Source: a virus. Taken from it: a stretch of 35,420 nt of DNA. The notes below the pieces were generated by a model that saw only the letters and a list, made by a program, of their open reading frames with translations, searched no databases and was not told the DNA's origin. The stretch spans positions 1 to 35,420 of IMG/VR virus record IMGVR_UViG_3300021356_000068. One strand, given 5' to 3'. Below, in pieces: positions 29,426 through 35,420 of the stretch (positions within the stretch are counted from its first letter, which is position 1; each line of letters opens with the position of its first letter). The translations under genes and the position numbers were made by a program.

Positions 29426-31167
29426 CTTTGGTTATTGGCACCATTGTCATTCAACTGTGCCTCCTTCATGACTGTTGTGAGAGCAGACTTCTGACGGAGG
29501 TTGAAGTCTCTCAAATCACTTAGATCTAGTGATTCAACGATACTAGTCACAGTGGAGATGCTTCCCTCAACATCTGCTGCCAAAGCATCCTCAAATGCTT
29601 CCTTGTTCAGTTCCTGGAACCCATCATTCCATTCATGAATGTTGGTGAAGTCCACAACGCTGAATTCTGACAGAGAAGGATTACTATCACATGCCAGTTG
29701 GAACGCTGTGTGAAGGGCACGTAGGCACCGCTGAGCATCAAAATCAACGACCCACCAGTCATGATCACCAGATCCTCCACGGAAGGCAAGTTGAGTCCAG
29801 AACTCGATTGATTCACCACCACGGCAGTTGATAACTGTATCGATCTTCTCAGCAGTCACACCCAAAACATTTGCAGACTGAGTGATGATCAATGCCTTGG
29901 GATGCTCATCCAAGAATAGATTAATATCTTCCTGATCTTTCTTAGCATCAGAGGTAACTACCAATGCAGGATAGTAACACTCGACCAACTTTTGGAATGC
30001 ATGACATGCCTTAACACTGGGCAATGCCATCATGTGATATGTGCCTTTGAGAAGGCGATCACCGATACGAATATTACGTTGTGGTCCAAAGTAATTGCGA
30101 ACGAACTCTCTCACCAAACCTTCATGAAGGAACTCCTTACCCTTCATCGTGAAGATGTTCTTCATGGCATCAGGATCATTACCAAAGATCTCCTGATATG
30201 CAGCGGTCTGATACTTGGCAACAGCAACGTTCATCTTAGGACGTTTGAAGACCCCTCTCTGAACATCCTGTTGCTCATCAAAGTAGGTATAGACAAACTT
30301 CTGGTTGTCTTCGGGGAACATCCAACAAAGTTTATGAGCAGTTCCAGAGATGTAGCAAATACGAGTATCAAGTTCTTCGCGCAGTTTGACGAACTGATCA
30401 GCAGTGCCGCCAATATGTGCCTCATCAAAAGCAACAAAGTCAACGTTCTTGATCTTGTCCAGACGCTTCAAGCAAGTCTGAACCGTACCCCAAAGAACAA
30501 CATTTACATCACGTTGACTCCAGTATTCAAGGAAGGTCTCCCAACCAGGATCTTTGAGAGAGACGTACTTGACTGAAGGGAAGTACTTGTTTGAATCCTT
30601 TTTCCAGGACCCCTCAGGAGACTTCTGACGGGAGCAAACCAGGGATACCTTATAGTTGGTATCGACAATGTGCTTCAAGACCATTGCAGACTTGCCTGCA
30701 CGGCACTTAGCGAACAGCAGGAACTCGTTACTAGTACACCATGCAATCTTATTGAGGAACTTCTGCTGATATGGACGTGGTTTAAATTCTTCATACACCT
30801 TCTCCTTTCCTGAGAAGAACTTCTCATGGATCATCTCACCGATGATATCCATGTTATATCGAGTTGTATCGTACTTAAAAGTCTCACCATTCTTAGACTC
30901 ACCAATTCTCTCGATACCAATTTGTTTAACCAACCATTGATGAATGATCTTATCGTGAGCACCATCCTTGCCATCATCACGAGTAGATACATCCTCCCAC
31001 CAACGGCAGCGAACATACTTGGCCTCAAATTGGGCATAAGATTGTTTTGCCTTACCATAATCGCTCCCACGATGCCGATGCTCATAAGCGAAGCGAGTCT
31101 GTCCAAGATTGAAGGACGGTACAGTGATGTTGTTGGCAGTGTCCAAGTAAATGTTTACGAGAGCCAC
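29371..31167 (-). CDS. GIY-YIG-like/SF2 helicase protein, restriction-enzyme-like
   Basis: 598 aa from GTG 31167, with no obvious Shine-Dalgarno. Residues 1-105 look like a MUG113/T5orf172-type GIY-YIG domain: NIYLDT, LGQTR (21-25), TRDDGKDGAHDKIIHQWL (62-79) and GETF (94-97), a pattern found in restriction-type helicases. A Walker A AKCRAGKS (153-160) and FDEAH (247-251) define the SF2 motor; SGTAHK is motif III and FRGGSGD takes the place of motif VI. The last 8 residues follow the frameshift site. I infer that the chain cuts or translocates DNA and that a share of it is extended into the methyltransferase. Confidence 0.8.
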   Translation of the reverse strand: MALVNIYLDTANNITVPSFNLGQTRFAYEHRHRGSDYGKAKQSYAQFEAKYVRCRWWEDVSTRDDGKDGAHDKIIHQWLVKQIGIERIGESKNGETFKYDTTRYNMDIIGEMIHEKFFSGKEKVYEEFKPRPYQQKFLNKIAWCTSNEFLLFAKCRAGKSAMVLKHIVDTNYKVSLVCSRQKSPEGSWKKDSNKYFPSVKYVSLKDPGWETFLEYWSQRDVNVVLWGTVQTCLKRLDKIKNVDFVAFDEAHIGGTADQFVKLREELDTRICYISGTAHKLCWMFPEDNQKFVYTYFDEQQDVQRGVFKRPKMNVAVAKYQTAAYQEIFGNDPDAMKNIFTMKGKEFLHEGLVREFVRNYFGPQRNIRIGDRLLKGTYHMMALPSVKACHAFQKLVECYYPALVVTSDAKKDQEDINLFLDEHPKALIITQSANVLGVTAEKIDTVINCRGGESIEFWTQLAFRGGSGDHDWWVVDFDAQRCLRALHTAFQLACDSNPSLSEFSVVDFTNIHEWNDGFQELNKEAFEDALAADVEGSISTVTSIVESLDLSDLRDFNLRQKSALTTVMKEAQLNDNGANNQSCVVMEVDRVKKQTTLTL

Positions 31168-31195
31168 GAATGCGAAGATGGTTGTGTATGCAGTA

Positions 31196-31201
31196 AGTAT
31201 A
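31196..31201 (-). promoter_or_regulatory. Possible -10 box before the helicase gene
   Basis: TATACT on the minus strand, 28 nt before GTG 31167 and just beyond the ndhD terminator. No clear -35. Confidence 0.3.
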
Positions 31202-31205
31202 CACC

Positions 31206-31231
31206 ATAAAAAAGGGGGGCAATGCCCCCTG
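31206..31231 (-). terminator. Rho-independent terminator after ndhD
   Basis: GGGGGCA and TGCCCCC form the stem on the minus strand, followed by TTTTTTAT. It is almost identical to the terminator at 32821-32846, including the ATAAAAAAGGGGGGCA stretch on the plus strand. Confidence 0.85.
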
Positions 31232-31237
31232 TGCCAC

Positions 31238-32788
31238 TTATACAGTTGGTGCGGTGTACCTCACCGTGAATGGCAATGCCTTCTCACGAATCAACGGTGC
31301 TGAGTCGCGTGCAACAAGAGCATCAATAGAACTCTTGTAAACATCCGTCATAAACTTTGGATAGAGTCCAATCGCGATGATAGGGACAAGCAAAGCACTG
31401 ACGACATAAACCTCACGGGGTTCTGCATCAACCAAGTTTGTATGGGAGACCAGTTCTGGATTGGGTTTACCATAGAAGATCTCGCGCAGCATCGAGAGCA
31501 GGTAGATCGGAGTCAGGATAACTCCAATAGCAGCAACTGCACACATGATGATACGGAATGGCAAACCATACATCGTGTCAGTTGCAAATCCAGCAAAGAC
31601 CATCAACTCACTCACAAATCCACTCATGCCTGGGAGGGCAAGAGATGCCATGGAACACATTGTCCACAGAGCAAACATAACCTTCATATTCTGACCAACA
31701 CCACCCATCTCGTCCAACTGGAGAGTATGAGTCCTGTCATAGGTAGCACCCACCAGGAAGAATAGGGATGCACCAATCAGACCATGACTGATCATCTGAA
31801 GCATGGCACCACTGGTGCCGAGAGCACTGTAACTACCAATGCCAATGAGAACGAATCCCATATGACTAATAGAACTGTAAGCAATCTTCTTCTTAAGATT
31901 CCTTTGTGCAAACGAAGTAAGTGCTGCATAGATGATATTGATAGCGCCAAGGACAATTAGGAGCGGTGCAAACACCGCATGTGCTTCAGGCAGCAGTTGA
32001 CAGTTGAACCGCAGAAGTGCGTATCCACCCATCTTAAGAAGAATACCTGCCAGCAGCATGTGAACTGGTGCGGTTGCTTCACCATGAGCATCAGGCAACC
32101 ATGTATGAACTGGTACAATAGGGAGTTTGACGCCAAAGGCAATCAAGAATCCTGCATAGCACCAGAGTTGGAAATTCTTTGGGAATCCTTGCTGCATCAG
32201 AGTGGTGTACTCAAAGTTGGGAGCACCACCACCTGCCCAGAATCCCATCGCCAGTCCAGCAATAAGAATGAACAGAGAACTTCCTGCAGTGTAGATAATG
32301 AACTTCGTAGCAGCATACTGGCGATTTTTACCTCCCCAGATTGCAATCATGAGATACACAGGAACAAGTTCCAATTCCCACGACAAGAAGAACAAGATCA
32401 AATCTTGAACTGCAAAGACCATAATCTGACCACCTGCCATCAGAAGCAGCAGGAAGTAGAAAAGTTTAGGTTTGAATGTAACTGGCCAAGCAGCAAGTGC
32501 TGCCAGACTTGTAATAAAACTTGTCAGCAGAATGAGGGGCATTGACAAACCATCTGCACCCACAGACCAGGTGAGTCCTAGTGAAGGAACCCACGAGATC
32601 CTCTCTGCCATTTGTAGACCACTGATAGAGGGATCATATCCATTGATATACCCTGCTACCGTGATGATGAACGTAATTAAACACGCTCCCAATCCATACC
32701 ATCGGACAACCTTATTACCTTCTGGAAGGAAGAAGATGCCGAGAGAACATGCGATCGGGAACAATATAGCAAGACTCAACCAGGGCAT
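31238..32788 (-). CDS. ndhD: NAD(P)H-quinone oxidoreductase subunit NdhD (chain 4)
   Basis: 516 aa, about full length for cyanobacterial NdhD1/D2. It has about 14 membrane segments. The proton-channel residues of the MrpD/NuoM fold are present: E138 in [11 protein letters not shown]221 in [21 protein letters not shown]252 in ILLKMGG and K299-301 in LKKKIAYSS. NdhD is the distal antiporter-like subunit that pumps protons in NDH-1, for respiration and cyclic electron flow around photosystem I. The N-terminus ([12 protein letters not shown]) aligns with the D1 type rather than the CO2-uptake D3/D4 type. It is boxed between two near-identical terminators with its own extended -10, as a self-contained cargo gene. 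Confidence 0.93.
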   Translation of the reverse strand: MPWLSLAILFPIACSLGIFFLPEGNKVVRWYGLGACLITFIITVAGYINGYDPSISGLQMAERISWVPSLGLTWSVGADGLSMPLILLTSFITSLAALAAWPVTFKPKLFYFLLLLMAGGQIMVFAVQDLILFFLSWELELVPVYLMIAIWGGKNRQYAATKFIIYTAGSSLFILIAGLAMGFWAGGGAPNFEYTTLMQQGFPKNFQLWCYAGFLIAFGVKLPIVPVHTWLPDAHGEATAPVHMLLAGILLKMGGYALLRFNCQLLPEAHAVFAPLLIVLGAINIIYAALTSFAQRNLKKKIAYSSISHMGFVLIGIGSYSALGTSGAMLQMISHGLIGASLFFLVGATYDRTHTLQLDEMGGVGQNMKVMFALWTMCSMASLALPGMSGFVSELMVFAGFATDTMYGLPFRIIMCAVAAIGVILTPIYLLSMLREIFYGKPNPELVSHTNLVDAEPREVYVVSALLVPIIAIGLYPKFMTDVYKSSIDALVARDSAPLIREKALPFTVRYTAPTV

Positions 32789-32811
32789 ATTTTAAGACAA
32801 GAGTCAAACCC

Positions 32812-32820
32812 AGTATACCA
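32812..32820 (-). promoter_or_regulatory. Extended -10 promoter of ndhD
   Basis: TGGTATACT on the minus strand, 24 nt before the ndhD ATG and directly after the terminator of the fibre gene. The same nonamer occurs at 13505-13513. Confidence 0.55.
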
Positions 32821-32846
32821 TAAAAAAGGGGGGCAGTGCCCCCCAT
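32821..32846 (-). terminator. Rho-independent terminator after the fibre gene
   Basis: GGGGGGCA and TGCCCCCC make the stem on the minus strand, followed by TTTTTTAT. It lies 9 nt past the stop of the S74 protein. Confidence 0.85.
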
Positions 32847-32854
32847 GTGTTGGT

Positions 32855-35420
32855 TTAGAGATCGTCCAATCTTGATCTCAATTCGTTTATCTGTTCTTGC
32901 TGTTCCTTAATTGCCTCAATCAAGACTGCAACCATATTCTGATATGCAACTGCCTTGGTTCCGTCAGGAGTTTCCTTGACAAGTTCAGGAAGAACCTTCT
33001 CAACCTCTTGTGCAATGACACCGATCTCACGATCATCATAAGTCTTACCAATGCGGTTGAAGTATACGCCTCTGAGGTCCATGACCTTCTCAAGTGCGTT
33101 GGTGATACCAACAACATTCTCCTTCAGTTTCTCGTCGGAGTTGGCAGTGACAGTACCAGAGAAGTTGGCATTTCCAGCGGCGCTGATTCTGAGTCTCTCT
33201 TGTGGATTGGAGGCTCCGTTCTCCATTGTACCGAAGACCAGACCAAACTGACCAGAAGTACCTTCAGATACACCCTTAATGTATCCACGCTCACCAGTGT
33301 TACCAATGTCATTACCTTCAAACTTGAGACCACCATATCCATAAGCAGAGTTAAGTGCGGGGTCAGTCTGAAGGAATCTGATAAAGTTACCATCATTATC
33401 CGACACATCATTAGTTACAGCAGGGTCAGTACTGACAATGATATTCTCCAAGAATGTAGATATACCAATTGCATTGAAGGTATTAACATTAACCTGTTGA
33501 TTGAACGTCGTTATACCCGTATTAACCAGGAATCCACCTGTAACGTTCCATATCAGAGATTCCATTCTAAATTCAACGTTGTTCTCAAAGAGAACAGGAC
33601 CACTGGCATACAAGGAATACCCTGGTTTTGCTGAGGTTGTCTCAATACCAACGTTTGCAGTGGTAGAGATACCAACACCATCAAATACCCAAACGTCGGA
33701 TACGTTTGTCAGTCCAGAACCATCACCTCTAAAGGTTCCACTCCAAAGACCAACATAGTAGTTGTCTGGATTTGCTTGAATAGGACCAAACTTCTTCCAG
33801 TTATTATCATTAGTGTAGACCCATCCAAGTTCGCCACCAGAATTTGGTTCAGCATCAAAGACAACATTACCAACGTTACCAGCAGTCTGTGGAGTAGAGA
33901 TGCCAACCGTATACTCTCTAGCAATAGTTTGATCGCCCTGGATCAGAACACTATTACCTTCCAAAGAATCATTGACTGTCAACTTCTTATTGACAATCAG
34001 AGGACCATTGAATTGAGAGATGATAACATTATCTTTACCACCATCAACCTTGATGCCTCTGGTGACAGAGAGTTGTTCGGTCTGATCTACATCAAATCCA
34101 ACAGCACCAGTATCACTAGTAATGTCTTCACCAGTTACAGTAGGAACTGGGGCATTAGTGATCAAGTCTTGACCAGTAGTACCACTAGTAAACTTATTAA
34201 CAGTATATGCGTTACCCTGGTCATCCAAACCATTATAGAATGGCGTACCAGCATTTACCGATACCGACTGAGACAGAAGTCTCTCAACCTGCTTGAATTG
34301 TCTATCTTGTCTCTCTGGAAGAGCGGTAGAGTAGTTACCAGGTCCAAATCCAAGATATTCAAAAGTATGACCAGATGCACGAATAATAGAGTTTCTTCTA
34401 AATTCAACTGGTTCAAACTTAACCTTACGCATGACTGAACCAACTGGGTGGTTCTGCTTCTGTGATCCAAAGAGTCCACGGAATACGTCAATTGCAGTGT
34501 CACTAGTTACAGACTCACTAATTCTCATGATCTCATTATCGATCACGAGATAGTCACCAACGTCCCATCCCATGTGAGATGCATTAGTGACAGTCAGAGT
34601 ATTAAGTGTTGGATCGTTAAGGGCAGTAGCAATGGTTGAGGTAATACCAGCATAAGTTGGAACAAGTCTAGAGGATGCTGCTTCATCTGCTATATCAATT
34701 CCAGACGCTTGAGCATTAACACCTGTTGGATAGATAAATCCACCACCCGTTGGAGTAACAGTCGTGGTTCCAATACCAATCTTAACTGCAAGACTATTGA
34801 CATTGTAAACAGTATCAACACTCCAGTGACCATCAATCAGAGAGTTGCCTGCTCCACCAATTACGATGGAGTTACCAACCAACAGACCATGAGAATCAAC
34901 AGTAGTAATACTGGAGATACCAGATACATTGTCATATGTGATAGAACTGATGCCGATTGCCTCACCAGTTAAGTATGCAGTAACGTCAGAGAAGATAGCA
35001 GAGCTAATCTGAGTCAATCCACCAGTATTAATACCAGTGATTGCCGAAGGAGCAGAAAATTGCTCCTTATAGTAAACAGTGCTTGCAGATGCAACATTTA
35101 TGTTTACATCATCTCCAGTATCAACACTGGTAACTCTATAGAGGTTATTGTAATCTTTAAATCTATCATCTCTAATACCATCAATACGCAGAACATCACC
35201 AATACTATTGTGAATCTGCTCAACAATAACATGACCTACAATATGTCCTACAGTTGTGCCGATGCCAGTAACTGCAAGTGTGTTACCGATTCCATATGCA
35301 GAACCACCATCAACAATCTTGATGTCAGAGATAGCACCTGTAGCATCAATCTCAACGTTAGCAGTAGCATACTTACCAGTTGTAGAACCAGCAAATCCAA
35401 CTAATTTTGCATTATAGAGA
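32855..35420 (-). CDS. Long tail fibre/spike protein with C-terminal S74 chaperone domain (5' end beyond window)
   Basis: The frame is open from the right edge (at least 855 codons); a TTG at 35017 is only an internal codon. The chain is made of repeated beta-rich Gly/Thr/Val/Asn modules (ITGINTGG, GDGSGLTNVSDVW, STFLENI) as in trimeric fibres. The last 95 residues are a Peptidase_S74 intramolecular chaperone: SDEKLKENVVGI, then YFNRIGKTYDDREIGVIAQEVEKVLPELV and a coiled-coil end. This domain trimerises the fibre and cuts itself off. It was the transcriptional lead-in to ndhD, separated from it by a terminator. Confidence 0.85.
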   Translation of the reverse strand, partial: LYNAKLVGFAGSTTGKYATANVEIDATGAISDIKIVDGGSAYGIGNTLAVTGIGTTVGHIVGHVIVEQIHNSIGDVLRIDGIRDDRFKDYNNLYRVTSVDTGDDVNINVASASTVYYKEQFSAPSAITGINTGGLTQISSAIFSDVTAYLTGEAIGISSITYDNVSGISSITTVDSHGLLVGNSIVIGGAGNSLIDGHWSVDTVYNVNSLAVKIGIGTTTVTPTGGGFIYPTGVNAQASGIDIADEAASSRLVPTYAGITSTIATALNDPTLNTLTVTNASHMGWDVGDYLVIDNEIMRISESVTSDTAIDVFRGLFGSQKQNHPVGSVMRKVKFEPVEFRRNSIIRASGHTFEYLGFGPGNYSTALPERQDRQFKQVERLLSQSVSVNAGTPFYNGLDDQGNAYTVNKFTSGTTGQDLITNAPVPTVTGEDITSDTGAVGFDVDQTEQLSVTRGIKVDGGKDNVIISQFNGPLIVNKKLTVNDSLEGNSVLIQGDQTIAREYTVGISTPQTAGNVGNVVFDAEPNSGGELGWVYTNDNNWKKFGPIQANPDNYYVGLWSGTFRGDGSGLTNVSDVWVFDGVGISTTANVGIETTSAKPGYSLYASGPVLFENNVEFRMESLIWNVTGGFLVNTGITTFNQQVNVNTFNAIGISTFLENIIVSTDPAVTNDVSDNDGNFIRFLQTDPALNSAYGYGGLKFEGNDIGNTGERGYIKGVSEGTSGQFGLVFGTMENGASNPQERLRISAAGNANFSGTVTANSDEKLKENVVGITNALEKVMDLRGVYFNRIGKTYDDREIGVIAQEVEKVLPELVKETPDGTKAVAYQNMVAVLIEAIKEQQEQINELRSRLDDL

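Noticed and set aside
31238-32788. ndhD as host DNA contamination or a mis-join
   Set aside because: It lies without a break between phage genes on the same strand and is framed by terminators that match each other; a contaminant would not be expected to do this.
32897-33634. Plus-strand 245-codon frame opposite the S74 fibre gene
   Set aside because: It is antisense to a repeat-rich fibre gene; Ser/Thr/Leu-rich with no motif.

Overview
The window looks like part of a large T4-like cyanophage (marine cyanomyovirus) genome. Almost all genes lie on the minus strand, so transcription runs from high to low coordinates. They are tightly packed and often joined by ATGA or GTGA overlaps. The phage assignment rests on a long tail fibre or spike ending in an S74-type chaperone domain, two small tail-tip-like proteins, many tiny packed genes, and the metabolic genes talC, gnd and ndhD. 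This combination points to a virus of Synechococcus or Prochlorococcus. I saw no tRNA, rRNA, CRISPR array or insertion sequence, and no gene-free stretch longer than 300 bases.

Layout in transcription order (right to left). 35420-32855: a long fibre or spike gene that runs off the right edge and ends in the S74 domain. 32788-31238: complete ndhD, set between two nearly identical terminators. 31167-26364: a restriction-modification-like cassette made of a GIY-YIG-like/SF2 helicase, an NPPY N6-adenine methyltransferase in the -1 frame, a short methyltransferase piece with motifs X and I, and a second SF2 helicase. 26367-16779: an enzyme cluster with at least six likely Fe(II)/2OG oxygenases (three of them a tandem triplication), one further weak oxygenase candidate, two paralogous radical SAM enzymes, an HNH nuclease, a NodU-type carbamoyltransferase and an SGNH hydrolase. 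16751-14691: small genes around transaldolase talC. 14657-11147: two tail-tip paralogues, two structural-looking conserved proteins and a fused double dioxygenase. 11116-8768: small genes. 8702-7638: gnd. 7641-343: mostly small conserved phage genes, with a SprT-like metallopeptidase, a GT11-like glycosyltransferase coupled to an oxygenase, and an AbrB-like protein. Left edge: the N-terminus of a beta-ketoacyl-ACP synthase.

The strongest unusual signal is at 29353-29413, where the helicase and methyltransferase frames meet. It has a GGAGG, then 10 nt, then A_AAA_AAG in exactly the phase needed to move the helicase frame into the methyltransferase frame, then 7 nt and an 8+4 bp hairpin. This is the layout of the E. 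coli dnaX -1 frameshift element. The methyltransferase frame has no good start of its own. I infer that a fraction of ribosomes make a single nuclease-like/helicase/methyltransferase chain resembling single-chain restriction-modification enzymes.

Functionally, talC and gnd fit the known cyanophage strategy of pushing host carbon through the pentose phosphate pathway. NdhD would add a proton-pumping membrane subunit of the host NDH-1 complex and so affect respiratory or cyclic electron flow. The substrates of the oxygenase/radical SAM/carbamoyltransferase cluster cannot be read from sequence; glycan, protein or nucleotide modification are all possible.
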